Source of the DNA: Nocardioides albus
Lineage (GTDB): Bacteria; Actinomycetota; Actinomycetes; Propionibacteriales; Nocardioidaceae
Reading direction: 5' to 3'
Assembly: GCF_014648255.1 (NCBI RefSeq)
Contig: NZ_BMQT01000001.1
Location: forward strand, 1-64,000
Length of the DNA stretch: 64,000 nucleotides
Shown here: positions 54,579 to 63,005 of the stretch, piece by piece
How the letters are laid out: each line of letters opens with the position of its first letter
Numbering within the stretch: the stretch's first letter is position 1
The notes under the pieces: generated by a model
Seen by the model: the letters and a program-made list of their open reading frames with translations, nothing else
Told to the model about the DNA's origin: nothing
The model's database searches: none
Position numbers and translations under genes: made by a program

Positions 54579-54978
54579 GCTCGGCGTCGGGGTCGGTCTC
54601 ACCCACCGCCGCGGCGTAGTAGGAGACCTTGAACTCGATCGCGTCAAGATGGGCGGCAGTCTCCGCCAGCTGCGCGCGCACCCGGTCGCGGTGTGCGCGC
54701 AGCAGGGCGAGGCGCTCTTCCTCGTTGCCGGAGCCGTCGCGGACCATCTCGGCATAGCGCCGGATCTCGCGGATCGGCATCCCGGTCGAGCGCAGCCTGG
54801 TGATCAGCGTGATCCAGCCGAGATCACCCTCGGAGTAGGCGCGGTGGCCCGACCCGTTGCGACCGACCCCGAGCATCAGCCCGTCGCGCTCGTAGTAGCG
54901 CAGCGTGTGCGCGGTCAGGCCGGTCCGCTCGGCCACCTCGGCGATGCTGAGCCCGTTGATGTGCGCCTGCGTCGTCAT
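54535..54978 (-). CDS. MerR-family transcriptional regulator
   Basis: A 147-residue regulator starting at ATG 54978 (MTTQAHINGL). The winged-helix start is LSIAEVAERTGLTAHTLRYYERDGLM, with a typical DLGWITLITRLRSTGMPIREIRRYAEMVRDG helix pair and a C-terminal coiled coil (AHRDRVRAQLAETAAHLDAIEFKV). No cysteines appear in the C-terminal region, so metal or redox sensing is unlikely; the class that responds to small organic molecules fits better. A perfect palindrome upstream is the probable operator. Confidence 0.9.
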   Translation of the reverse strand: MTTQAHINGLSIAEVAERTGLTAHTLRYYERDGLMLGVGRNGSGHRAYSEGDLGWITLITRLRSTGMPIREIRRYAEMVRDGSGNEEERLALLRAHRDRVRAQLAETAAHLDAIEFKVSYYAAAVGETDPDAELIAQQRRAEPSAPR

Positions 54979-54994
54979 GTCCCCAGTGTCCGGG

Positions 54995-55010
54995 TTCGAG
55001 TGCACTCGAA
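54995..55010. promoter_or_regulatory. MerR operator palindrome
   Basis: TTCGAGTGCACTCGAA is a perfect 16-bp palindrome, 16 bases before the MerR ATG. On the minus strand it sits just after TTGACT, the likely -35 box, giving the long-spacer promoter typical of MerR autoregulation. Confidence 0.75.
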
Positions 55011-55022
55011 GTCAACAGTCTT

Positions 55023-55778
55023 TCAGAGCGCCGAGCCGCCAGTGACGTCGAGCGTCTCGCCCGTGACCCAACGAGACTGGGGCGAGGCGAGGAAGCCCAC
55101 CGCGTCGGCGACCTCCTCCGGCGTACCGATCCGACCGAAGACCGACAGCGCGTCGGCCTGCGCCCGCGGTCCGGGCAGGTTGATCCAGTCGGCGTTGATG
55201 TCGGTCTCGATCACGCCGGGGAGAACCGCGTTGACCGTCGCGCCACGCGCGGCCAGCGGCGCGGCGAGGGAGCGGGTGAGGTTGTTGATGCCGGCCTTGG
55301 CCGCGGCGTACGTCAGGTGGGTCGGCGCCGCCACCCGGGTGTAGCCGGTCGACACGTTGACCACGCGGCCGCCCTCGCGCAGGTGCGGAGCGACCGCCTG
55401 GGTCAGGAACATCGGTGCGATCAGGTTCACCTCGAGCACCCGGCGCGCGGTGGCCGGGTCGAGCTCGTGGAGCTCCTGGTTGCCGTTGATGCCGGCGTTG
55501 TTGACCAGGATGTCGAGGCCGTCATCGCCGGCGAGCGCCGCCTCGGTCCATGCCGCCGCGATCTCGGCCGCCGCCTTCGCGCCGTCCTCGCCGAGGTCCG
55601 CCCCGATCAGGACCGCCCGGGCTCCGGCCGACTCGACGAGCCGTGCGGTCTCCTCGGCGGCCGCGCGGTTCGAGCCGTAGTGGATGCCGATCAGGCCGAC
55701 ACCGTCGGCGGCCAGACGTACGGCGATCGCGCGGCCGATCCCGCGCGAGGCTCCGGTGACGAGTGCATTGCGGGTCAT
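55023..55778 (-). CDS. SDR-family oxidoreductase
   Basis: A 251-residue short-chain dehydrogenase starting at ATG 55778 (MTRNALVTGASRGIGRAIA). It has the TGxxxGIG cofactor motif at about 8-15, NNAG, Ser in VVNVSTGYTRVAAP and the YAAAKAG catalytic pair, plus the C-terminal VTGETLDVTGGSAL. It is of the 3-oxoacyl-ACP reductase-like class. Divergent from the TetR gene with a 61-base gap, so it is the probable TetR target. Substrate unknown. Confidence 0.87.
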   Translation of the reverse strand: MTRNALVTGASRGIGRAIAVRLAADGVGLIGIHYGSNRAAAEETARLVESAGARAVLIGADLGEDGAKAAAEIAAAWTEAALAGDDGLDILVNNAGINGNQELHELDPATARRVLEVNLIAPMFLTQAVAPHLREGGRVVNVSTGYTRVAAPTHLTYAAAKAGINNLTRSLAAPLAARGATVNAVLPGVIETDINADWINLPGPRAQADALSVFGRIGTPEEVADAVGFLASPQSRWVTGETLDVTGGSAL

Positions 55779-55794
55779 CTCGGTCTCATTTCTG

Positions 55795-55840
55795 TAGTGG
55801 TCGCTAAATAATGCCTGGAGAGTTAATGTAGGGATCACTA
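55795..55840. promoter_or_regulatory. candidate TetR operator between SDR and TetR genes
   Basis: TAGTG and CACTA half-sites at 55795-55799 and 55836-55840 lie near the two divergent starts, the second touching the TetR start codon. The wide spacing makes this weaker than the other operators listed. Confidence 0.3.
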
Positions 55841-56433
55841 TGGAAATGCGCAAGCCCTCCCGCGGACGACCGCGCTCCTTCGACGAGGACGCGGTGCTCG
55901 ACGCCGTGATGCGGGCGTTCTGGGAGCACGGGTACGAAGGCACGAGCGTCGCGACGCTCGAGGCCGCGACCGGGCTGAAGGCACCCAGCCTCTACGGGGC
56001 GTTCGGCTCCAAGGAGGTGCTCTACCACGCTGCTCTCGAGCGCTACGCCCGCGAGCACGGCAACGTGCTCCGGCCCGACGGACCGGCTCGCGAGGCCATC
56101 TCGGAGTTCCTGTACGAGGCGGCCGACCAGTTCAGCGAGAGCGGGCTGCCACCGGGCTGCATGGTCTCGACGGCCGCGCTCGCACTGGGCGTCGCTCAGC
56201 GCGGTGTCGCCACCCGCCCGGCGACGATGCGCTCCGAGACGCTGGCAGGGATCGAGCAGCGGCTGCGGACCGCGATCACCGAGGGCGAGCTGCCGGCCGG
56301 GACCGATGCCGGCGCCCTGGCCCGGCTCTTCGGCGCGGTGATCCAGGGCATGTCGGTGCAGGCCATCGACGGCGCCACCCGGCGGGAGCTGCGCGGGCTC
56401 GCCACGGCCGCGATGGCTGCGTGGCCCCGATGA
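55840..56433 (+). CDS. TetR/AcrR-family transcriptional regulator
   Basis: A 197-residue regulator. N-terminal HTH: RGRPRSFDEDAVLDAVMRAFWEHGYEGTSVATLEAATGLKAPSLYGAFGSKEVLYHAALERY (about residues 7-65). The C-terminal ligand-binding part has the AcrR-C-like PPGCMVSTAALALG segment typical of the group that controls SDR and aldo/keto genes. It is divergent from the SDR gene. The next gene starts inside its stop codon (ATGA at 56430-56433), so they are coupled. Confidence 0.9.
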   Translation: MEMRKPSRGRPRSFDEDAVLDAVMRAFWEHGYEGTSVATLEAATGLKAPSLYGAFGSKEVLYHAALERYAREHGNVLRPDGPAREAISEFLYEAADQFSESGLPPGCMVSTAALALGVAQRGVATRPATMRSETLAGIEQRLRTAITEGELPAGTDAGALARLFGAVIQGMSVQAIDGATRRELRGLATAAMAAWPR

Positions 56434-57308
56434 TCCGGACGTACGCCGCCGGGGCGGCGGTCCTGCTGCTCGCGCTCAGCGCGTGTGGCGGGGCTCCTGA
56501 GGCCGACCCGTCGCCGACGACCAGTGACTCGGCTCCGTCGACGTCGGCGGAGCCGTCACCCAGCGACGTACCTTCGTCTTCTTCTCCTGCTGTTGCGAAG
56601 CCGGGGACGGTGCCGCCGCCGTGGCTCGGCACCCGGGTGCTGGAGGAGGACGCGGAGGGCTACGGGATCGCCGGGCCGACGCCGACGGAGCTGCGCAACC
56701 GGGCGTGGACGCTGACGGACACGCTGCCGATGCTGCCCGGCGACGGCTTCGTCGCCGAGATCGACGTCGCCCCGGACGACGTGATCGCGCGGTCGACCTG
56801 GGAGCGGGGCTGCCCGGTCTCGCGGCAGGAGCTGGCCTGGGTGCGGATGACGTTCTGGGGCTTCGACGGCGCCCGCCACACCGGCGAGATGCTGATCAAC
56901 GCCCGCGTGGCAGAGGACGTCGTCGGGGTCTTCCGGCAGCTCTACGAGGCGAAGTTCCCGATCGAGCAGATGGACATCACCACGAAGGCTGCCCTGGACG
57001 CGCCGCCGACCGGCGACGGCAACGGCACCGGGGGCTTCGTCTGCCGCCCCTCGGTCGGCCAGACCTCGTTCTCCCAGCACGCCTACGGCCTGGCCGTCGA
57101 CATCAACACCTTCCAGAACCCGTACGTCAAGGGCGACCGCGTCATCCCCGAGCTCTCCCGCTGGTATCTGGACCGGTCCCGGCAGGCGCCCGGGATGATC
57201 CACCGCGACGACGTGGTCGTCCAGGCCTTCGCCGACATCGGCTGGGAGTGGGGCGGCGACTGGAGCTCGCTGAAGGACTACCAGCACTTCTCCGAGAACG
57301 GCCGCTGA
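56430..57308 (+). CDS. VanY-like D-alanyl-D-alanine carboxypeptidase lipoprotein
   Basis: A 292-residue lipoprotein starting at ATG 56430 (MIRTYAAGAAV). The signal ends in LLLALSACGG with the lipobox Cys at about residue 19. A Ser/Pro/Thr linker follows, then an M15-type peptidase region: SQHAYGLAVDI with the zinc ligands His and Asp, and a closing YQHFS with a further metal-binding His. The catalytic glutamate of M15 is not located with confidence. Probably an extracellular peptidoglycan peptidase; the N-terminal half has an additional unassigned domain. Coupled to the TetR gene by ATGA overlap. Confidence 0.78.
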   Translation: MIRTYAAGAAVLLLALSACGGAPEADPSPTTSDSAPSTSAEPSPSDVPSSSSPAVAKPGTVPPPWLGTRVLEEDAEGYGIAGPTPTELRNRAWTLTDTLPMLPGDGFVAEIDVAPDDVIARSTWERGCPVSRQELAWVRMTFWGFDGARHTGEMLINARVAEDVVGVFRQLYEAKFPIEQMDITTKAALDAPPTGDGNGTGGFVCRPSVGQTSFSQHAYGLAVDINTFQNPYVKGDRVIPELSRWYLDRSRQAPGMIHRDDVVVQAFADIGWEWGGDWSSLKDYQHFSENGR

Positions 57309-57337
57309 AGCCCCGCGCCGCTGGTCGAGCCGCCAAA

Positions 57338-57470
57338 CCCCGCTGGTCGAGCCGCGAGGCCGCCTGCGGCCGAGCGTGTCGAGACCAACACGGTGCGATC
57401 GAGCGCGGACCTCACCGTGTTGGTCTCGACACGCCTCCGCCTAGCGGCTCCGGCGGCTCGACCAGCGGGG
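57338..57470. repeat. palindromic element between convergent genes
   Basis: Outer arms CCCCGCTGGTCGAGCCGC (57338-57355) and its complement (57453-57470), and inner arms of 22 bases at 57374-57395 and 57413-57434 (starting GCGTGTCGAGACC), around a 17-base loop. A partial extra copy of the outer arm lies at 57319-57334. GCTGGTCGAGCC/GTGTCGAGACC motifs of this type recur in related genomes as dispersed palindromes. It lies between convergent stops at 57308 and 57482 and may also terminate both. Confidence 0.8.
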
Positions 57471-57481
57471 GTTGCTCGGCG

Positions 57482-58294
57482 TCAGGCGGACTCGGCCTCG
57501 GCGAGCTCGCGCTTCCACTCGCGGAAGGTCTCCTCGGTGCGGCCGCGGCGCCAGTAGCCGGAGATGGAGACGTCGGCCTTCGGCACGCCCCGCTCCTTGA
57601 GGAGGTAGGGGCGGATGCCGTGCATGGTGACCGCCGCTTCGCCGTGGACGAAGGCGTGGACGCGGCCGTCGAGCCACTTCAGGTCGCGGATGGCGGCGAG
57701 GAGGAGCTGCTCGTGGCCTTCGGCGTCCCGGGCGGCGTGGTGGGTGTGGTCGCCGGTGACCAGCCAGGTGACCTCGACGCCCGCGGGGTGGTCGAGCGGC
57801 TGCTCGTGGTCGGGCGCGGGGATGTCGATGACGGCGTATCCGCGGGCGTCGGCCGGGAGTGCGGCCAGCGCGGCGCGGACGGCGGGCAGGGCGGTCTCGT
57901 CACCCGCGATCAGGTGCCAGTCGGCCGCAGGGTCGGGCGCATAGGCGCCGCCGGGGCCGAGGGCGACCAGGGTGTCGCCGGGCTTGGCCGCGACGGCCCA
58001 GGGGCCGGCGTACCCCTCCGTGCCGTGGACGACGAAGTCGATGTCGAGAGTGCCGTCCTCGACCGACGGGTTGAGCGCGGTGTAGGTGCGCACCACCGGG
58101 CCATCCTCCGAAGTGCCAGCCTCCGACGAGCCGTGCTCCCGAGGGATCTGGAGCTTGACGTAGCGGTCGGTGAAGACGCTCGAGGAGAAGGCGCTCAGGT
58201 CCTCCGAGCGGAAGCTCACCCGGATCATCGTCGGACTCAGCTGCTCGGTGGCGGTGACGACGAGGGCGGTCTCTGGCTTCGCGGGACGACTCAT
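57482..58294 (-). CDS. siderophore-interacting protein (FAD-dependent ferric reductase)
   Basis: A 270-residue flavoprotein with the SIP layout: an N-terminal FAD-binding barrel with RTYTALNP at about residue 70 and VVHGTEGYAGPWAVAAKPGDTLVALGPGG, and a C-terminal SIP domain with LIAGDETALPAVRAALAALP and VHAFVHGEAAVTMHGIRPYLLKERG. Likely reduces ferric-siderophore in the cytoplasm to release iron. The start codon follows an iron-box-like palindrome, consistent with IdeR/DtxR control. No siderophore genes lie next to it. Confidence 0.9.
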   Translation of the reverse strand: MSRPAKPETALVVTATEQLSPTMIRVSFRSEDLSAFSSSVFTDRYVKLQIPREHGSSEAGTSEDGPVVRTYTALNPSVEDGTLDIDFVVHGTEGYAGPWAVAAKPGDTLVALGPGGAYAPDPAADWHLIAGDETALPAVRAALAALPADARGYAVIDIPAPDHEQPLDHPAGVEVTWLVTGDHTHHAARDAEGHEQLLLAAIRDLKWLDGRVHAFVHGEAAVTMHGIRPYLLKERGVPKADVSISGYWRRGRTEETFREWKRELAEAESA

Positions 58295-58309
58295 GTAGGC
58301 AAACCTAAC
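58295..58309 (-). promoter_or_regulatory. iron-box-like site at the siderophore-interacting gene
   Basis: On the minus strand the 15-mer GTTAGGTTTGCCTAC resembles the IdeR/DtxR iron box half-sites (TTAGG and CCTAA) and abuts the ATG directly, so it would overlap the ribosome-binding site or the promoter of a leaderless transcript. The match is partial. Confidence 0.5.
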
Positions 58310-58330
58310 TCGCCCTCCAACCGGCCTCGG

Positions 58331-59044
58331 TCAACCCGCCGACCGAGTGGGATGGGTGGAGTGCACCGAACGAGGCTGGGTCGACTCGGCCGGCTCGTCG
58401 AACGAGGCGACGGGAGGAGCGGGACGCTGAGGCTTGTTGACCAGCGACAGGCTCGGCTCCACCACCCGTAGCAGCGCCTCGACGTGGCCACGCGCCTCGG
58501 TCACCAGTCGCCGTGCCTCGCGCGGCGACCGCCTCTTCAGGTCGAGGAGGTCGTCGTCGGCCGGCCGCCGGACGCGCCGTCGGGCCTTCTGCAGCGGAGC
58601 GAGCTGGACCAGCGTACGCAGCCGGGTGGCCGCATCCGCCTCCGAACCCGTGGGCCCGCCCAGGGCCGTACGCCCCAGGAGATCGCCGAGCGCGGCGATC
58701 TCCACGAGCGTGAAGGTGCGCTTGACCGCCGACGGCACCAGCCGGGCGACGTCGCTGCGGTGGGAGCGTTCGGCGGTGATGATCAGGTCGGCGCGCTCGA
58801 TGTCCGCGACGTCGAGACGGTAGGCCTGGTGCCTGGTCAGCCGGGTCCCGGCGAGAGCGACCTCGGAGGCGATCATCGAGTCCATGTCGTGGCCCTCGAG
58901 CGCCTCGCTGCCGGCGGAGATCACGGTGACGCCGTGCCGGGCGAGCCCACCGATCTGACCGGTGCCCTCACGGAGCATCGCCTCGATCGCCGGCGATCGC
59001 CGTACGTTCCCGGTGCAGACGACCAGGATCGTCGCGGAGTCCAT
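58331..59044 (-). CDS. low-molecular-weight protein tyrosine phosphatase
   Basis: A 237-residue protein with the catalytic loop CTGNVRRSP at residues 10-18 (C10 nucleophile, R16, S17). The usual CxGNxCRSP has Val-Arg in place of the second Cys. The conserved general-acid Asp in the DP loop is not seen clearly. The C-terminal 60 residues are Arg/Pro-rich and extend beyond the normal 150-residue fold. It is divergent from the BY-kinase gene, the typical Wzb/Wzc-like phosphatase-kinase pairing, so the BY-kinase is the probable substrate. Confidence 0.8.
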   Translation of the reverse strand: MDSATILVVCTGNVRRSPAIEAMLREGTGQIGGLARHGVTVISAGSEALEGHDMDSMIASEVALAGTRLTRHQAYRLDVADIERADLIITAERSHRSDVARLVPSAVKRTFTLVEIAALGDLLGRTALGGPTGSEADAATRLRTLVQLAPLQKARRRVRRPADDDLLDLKRRSPREARRLVTEARGHVEALLRVVEPSLSLVNKPQRPAPPVASFDEPAESTQPRSVHSTHPTRSAG

Positions 59045-59175
59045 CCTGCCTACCTTCGAACAGTTGCCTGACGATTCTCGAGCGCGAATCGCATTCCCAC
59101 GCAGCCGACCCCCCGAACGTGACGGACAGACATTACGCAGTCAGCGTACGGCCCGAGAAACCAACCGGAGATCAA

Positions 59176-59191
59176 TCCCCCATTTGGGGGA
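59176..59191. promoter_or_regulatory. palindrome between phosphatase and BY-kinase genes
   Basis: TCCCCC and GGGGGA flank ATTT in the 276-base divergent gap (59045-59320). It is a candidate operator for one or both genes. The rest of this gap shows no gene. Confidence 0.45.
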
Positions 59192-59320
59192 ACGGAGCGG
59201 GCACGCGGCCCGGTCACGCCTGAATCGGGTGAGGATGTGCGATGGCCCCCGTGCACCTGCCCCGAAGGCGGACGCGCCGCGGATGGACAGCCTGGCCAAG
59301 ACATCGGACGGAGTGACCTG

Positions 59321-60742
59321 TTGGACCTGCGCGACTACGTCGCAGCCCTGCGAAAGCGCTGGTACATCGTCGCAGCGCTCGCGATCATCGGAGCCAGCGC
59401 GGCCTTCGCGCAGGCGCACGCGAGCCCGCCGCAGTACCGCGCCCAGAGCACCGTCTTCGTCTCGATCGCGCGCGGCGCGACGACCCAGGAGCTGGTCCAG
59501 GGCTCGACCTTCACCCAGGAGATCGTCCAGTCCTACGCGAAGCTGGCCACGATGCCGGTGGTGCTCGACCAGGTCATCTACGAGCTCGACCTGGACACGA
59601 CGTCCAAGGAGCTGGCCGAGGAGATCACCGCCGAGAACCCGCTCGACACCGTGATCATCGAGATCGACGCGGTGGCCACGACCAGCACCGGCGCCTCTGA
59701 CCTCGCCAACTCGGTCGCGGACGAGCTCACCACGACGATCACCAACCTCTCCCCCAGCTCCAACAAGAAGGCCGCCGTCGAGGTGACCGTCGTCGCCCGG
59801 GCCGACCCGCCCGAGGAGGCGTTCGCACCACGTACGCGGCTGGCCGCTCTGGTCGGTCTCACCGGTGGCTTCGGCCTCGGGGTCGCGATCGCCGTGGTCC
59901 GCGCCCTCCTGGACACCCGGGTCCGGACCGCTGCCGAGCTCGAGCAGCTCACCGACGTCGGGCTGCTCGGGGCGATCCCCCGGCGCCGGGGCCAGCGACG
60001 CTCCGGCGGTGCGGTGACCGCCATCGATCCGCACAACGTCGCCTCGGAGGCCTACCGCAGACTGCAGACCAACCTGCAGTTCCTCGACGCCTCCTCGCCG
60101 GTCCGCTCGATGGTCGTGACCTCCTCGATCGGTGGCGAGGGCAAGTCGACGACCTCCATCAACCTCGCGCTGGCCATCGCCGAGCAGGGCCAGCGTGTGC
60201 TGCTCGTCGATGCGGACATGCGCCGCCCGGCGGTCGCCGACTACTGCGGTCTGGAGGGCGCGGCCGGACTCACGACGGTGCTGATCGGCAAGGCCGAGCT
60301 CGATGACGTCGTCCAGGTCTGGGGCGACGCCAACCTGCACGTGCTCACCATGGGCGAGATCCCGCCCAACCCCGCCCAGCTGATCGGCTCGCCGCGGATG
60401 GCCGACCTGCTGGAGGAGGCCCTCGCCCGCTACGACGTGGTCATCCTCGACTCCCCGCCGCTGCTTCCTGTGGCCGACGGCGCGATCCTGTCGCGGCTGA
60501 CCGACGGCGCCCTGGTGGTCGCCAACTGCCGTACGATCCACCGCCCGCAGGTGCTGGAGGCCGTCGACAGCCTCGAGGCCGTCGACGCCCGCTGCCTCGG
60601 CATCGTCGCCAACCAGGTCCGCGACACCGCCGCGCACACCTACTACGGCCAGCCGGAGCAGGGCTGGTTCGCCCGCCTCGTCGCCGGTCTCGTACGCCTC
60701 CGGGAACCGCGCCAGCAGGGCTACCCCGCCGCCGGGAGCTGA
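59321..60742 (+). CDS. Wzz/BY-kinase fused polysaccharide co-polymerase
   Basis: A 473-residue protein starting at TTG 59321 (LDLRDYVAALRKRWYIVAAL), with GGAG eight bases upstream. The N-terminal Wzz chain-length domain spans two transmembrane helices (about residues 14-30 and 170-190), then a bacterial tyrosine kinase: Walker A SSIGGEGKSTTSINLA (about 267), Walker A' RVLLVDADMRRP and Walker B YDVVILDSPP. A short C-terminus has a few tyrosines (TYYGQ, GYPAAGS). It controls exopolysaccharide chain length. The Wzy-like gene starts three bases after its stop, so they are one operon. Confidence 0.9.
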   Translation: MDLRDYVAALRKRWYIVAALAIIGASAAFAQAHASPPQYRAQSTVFVSIARGATTQELVQGSTFTQEIVQSYAKLATMPVVLDQVIYELDLDTTSKELAEEITAENPLDTVIIEIDAVATTSTGASDLANSVADELTTTITNLSPSSNKKAAVEVTVVARADPPEEAFAPRTRLAALVGLTGGFGLGVAIAVVRALLDTRVRTAAELEQLTDVGLLGAIPRRRGQRRSGGAVTAIDPHNVASEAYRRLQTNLQFLDASSPVRSMVVTSSIGGEGKSTTSINLALAIAEQGQRVLLVDADMRRPAVADYCGLEGAAGLTTVLIGKAELDDVVQVWGDANLHVLTMGEIPPNPAQLIGSPRMADLLEEALARYDVVILDSPPLLPVADGAILSRLTDGALVVANCRTIHRPQVLEAVDSLEAVDARCLGIVANQVRDTAAHTYYGQPEQGWFARLVAGLVRLREPRQQGYPAAGS

Positions 60743-60744
60743 CC

Positions 60745-62127
60745 GTGGCGGTCGCGACCGCGGTGCGTTCTCCGCGCGCCCGAACCCGGCCGACCCAGCG
60801 GGTCGAGCGGACCGGCTGGGAGGTGCTGGCCGCGCTGCTGGCGGGGGCGGCGGCGTTCCTCGCCGGGACCGACTACGGCCTGGTCAGAGGGCTGACGGTC
60901 GGTGGCCTGGTCGGTGCTGCCCTGGCGCCGGTCTGGATCCGGGAGGCGAGCCGCTATCGCGGGGCAGTGCTGGGCGGCGTACTGCTCCTTGCCTGTTTCG
61001 TCTCTGCTCTGGCGCTCGCCATCTGGCGCTCGGCGACCCACCCGCCGACCGAGGCCGGCGTGCTCTTCGAGCTGCTGCCGGTCGTCTCGGCCGCCATGTG
61101 CGTCGGGGCACTCCTGTGGGCACGGCGCGTGCTGTCGCCGGGGATCGTGGTGTGCCTCTACGCCGTCGGATCGTTCATGACCGCGACGATGAACTCGCGA
61201 TTCGCCGAGGACCCGTGGCGGTTCGGGTTCTCGATGCCCTCGACGATGCTTCTCCTGGGAGCCTGCCTGATGATCAAGCGGCGCCCCCGCAAGCAGCTCC
61301 TGGCCGAGCTGGTCGCGCTCGGGGCGCTCACCGGGGTGACCGCGCTCTCGGGGGCCCGGTCGATGAGCGCGTTCCTGATCATGGCCGCGATGCTGCTGGT
61401 GTGGCAGCACCGCCCGGTGACCGCGAAGAAGTCCACCTCGGTGCTGCTCTCGCTGGTGCTGGTGGGCGCCCTCGGGCTCGGGCTCTACCGCGCGCTCGAA
61501 GGGGCAGCGCTGGAGGGCTATCTCGGCCAGTCCGCGCAGGAGCGCACCGAGCTGCAGACCCAGACCGCCGGATCACTCATCCTCGGCGGCCGCCCGGAGA
61601 TCGGGGCCACGGTCGCCCTCATGCTCCACGAGCCGCTCGGCTACGGTGCCGGCGTCATGGCGACGCCGACCGACATGCAGGCCGCCAAACAGGGCATGTC
61701 GGCGCTCGGCTACGACCCGGACAACGGCTACGTCGAGCACTACATGTTCGGCACCCGGATCGAGGTGCACTCGCTGATCGGCGACCTCTGGATCTGGTTC
61801 GGTCTCGCGGGACTGGTCCTGTCCGGCTGGCTGCTGTGGCTGGCCACCGGCTATCTGGGCCGCAGCATGGCCCACCGCACCGGCTCCGCCCTCGGCATCT
61901 TCCTCGCGCTACAGCTCGGCTGGAACCTCTTCTTCGGGCCGATCATCAGCTCGCTGCCGCCGCTCGCGCTGGCGCTCGGGGTGTTCCTGCTGCAGCGCAC
62001 GGAGGGTGCCGACTCCTCCCGGCCTGCACCAAAGCCGCGGCAGCCGCGCGCACGCACCGGACGGCGTGATCAGCGCGCTCGCCGCCGCTACCTCTCCGAA
62101 GGTCAGCGCGCGTACTCGGTCACGTAG
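60745..62127 (+). CDS. O-antigen-polymerase-like membrane protein
   Basis: A 460-residue integral membrane protein starting at GTG 60745, with about ten hydrophobic helices. Mid-protein GARSMSAFLIMAAMLL and the periplasmic loop with a GYGAGVMATPTDMQAAKQGM segment and the C-terminal basic tail are seen. The general layout and its place after the BY-kinase gene match Wzy/O-antigen ligase family proteins, but no diagnostic motif is recognised. Its 3' end overlaps the convergent glycosyltransferase gene by 25 bases. Confidence 0.72.
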   Translation: MAVATAVRSPRARTRPTQRVERTGWEVLAALLAGAAAFLAGTDYGLVRGLTVGGLVGAALAPVWIREASRYRGAVLGGVLLLACFVSALALAIWRSATHPPTEAGVLFELLPVVSAAMCVGALLWARRVLSPGIVVCLYAVGSFMTATMNSRFAEDPWRFGFSMPSTMLLLGACLMIKRRPRKQLLAELVALGALTGVTALSGARSMSAFLIMAAMLLVWQHRPVTAKKSTSVLLSLVLVGALGLGLYRALEGAALEGYLGQSAQERTELQTQTAGSLILGGRPEIGATVALMLHEPLGYGAGVMATPTDMQAAKQGMSALGYDPDNGYVEHYMFGTRIEVHSLIGDLWIWFGLAGLVLSGWLLWLATGYLGRSMAHRTGSALGIFLALQLGWNLFFGPIISSLPPLALALGVFLLQRTEGADSSRPAPKPRQPRARTGRRDQRARRRYLSEGQRAYSVT

Positions 62128-63005
62128 GAGCCCCAGGCACCGCGGAGCATCCCCAGGCCGCGCAGCATGGTGCGGGTGCCTCGGGCGTGATGGGTCGACG
62201 AGCCGACGAGGCCACCGAGGACGACACGGGCGGATCCCCCCAGGACGCGGACGAGGCCGCGGCCGCTGGCACGCAGCCGGGCAACCGGTCGGCGGCCCGG
62301 GGACGCGAGGTGGACCTGCACCCGGGCGTCGGAGTTACCGATGCGGGAGGCGCGGGCGCGTACCCACTCTCGGGTCGCACGCTCGGAGGGAACCAGGTCG
62401 TGGACCGGAGCCTCGTCGCACCACACGATCCGGCCGCCGGCGGCTGAGAGGGTGCGGGTGAAGACGGTGTCGGAGCCGCCGGCGAGGCCGAAGCCGAGAT
62501 CGAATCGGAGCGGGCCGACCTGGCGCATGTCGAGGAGAAGGTTGTTGGTCGCGGCGGTGGTGACGACCGTGCCGGTGGGGTGTCGCAGGCGTACGAAAAA
62601 GCCACCCGCGGTGATCCAGGGGTCCGGTTCGGCAGTGAAGGCGGAGACCACCGGTCCGACCACGGCAGCGGCGCCCGTCTCCTGCCAACAGGCGATCAAG
62701 GTCGGCAGCCACTTCTCCGAGGGATGCTCGTCGTCGTCGATGAAGATGACGACCGCCTCGGAACCGGCCTCCTCCAGCGCCCGGTTGCGAGCAGCGGCGA
62801 TGCCGGGGGTCGGCTCGTGCACATAGCGGACACGTACGTCACCCATGGCTGCTTCCGCCACCGCGGAGGAAGCGCTGGGCTGCACGTCGTTGTCGACGAT
62901 GAGCAGCCCAGCGTCAGGGACCAGATCCAGCTGGGCACGGAGCATGCCCACCGTGTCGGCCACCCCCTCGGTGCGCCGATACGTGAGCATGCAGACCCAG
63001 ATCAC
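62103..63005 (-). CDS. family 2 glycosyltransferase
   Basis: A 300-residue GT-A enzyme starting at GTG 63005 (VIWVCMLTYRRTEGV). It has the GT2 opening strand VCMLTYRR, LLIVDNDVQP, GIAAARNRALEEAGSEAVVIFIDDDEHPSEKWLPTL with the DDD metal-binding motif at about residues 95-97, and GGSDTVF at about 175. The start overlaps the stop of the preceding gene as GTGA (63002-63005). Likely part of an exopolysaccharide assembly line. The open frame extends to 63590 but the extra part belongs to the other gene's shadow. Confidence 0.85.
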   Translation of the reverse strand: MIWVCMLTYRRTEGVADTVGMLRAQLDLVPDAGLLIVDNDVQPSASSAVAEAAMGDVRVRYVHEPTPGIAAARNRALEEAGSEAVVIFIDDDEHPSEKWLPTLIACWQETGAAAVVGPVVSAFTAEPDPWITAGGFFVRLRHPTGTVVTTAATNNLLLDMRQVGPLRFDLGFGLAGGSDTVFTRTLSAAGGRIVWCDEAPVHDLVPSERATREWVRARASRIGNSDARVQVHLASPGRRPVARLRASGRGLVRVLGGSARVVLGGLVGSSTHHARGTRTMLRGLGMLRGAWGSYVTEYAR

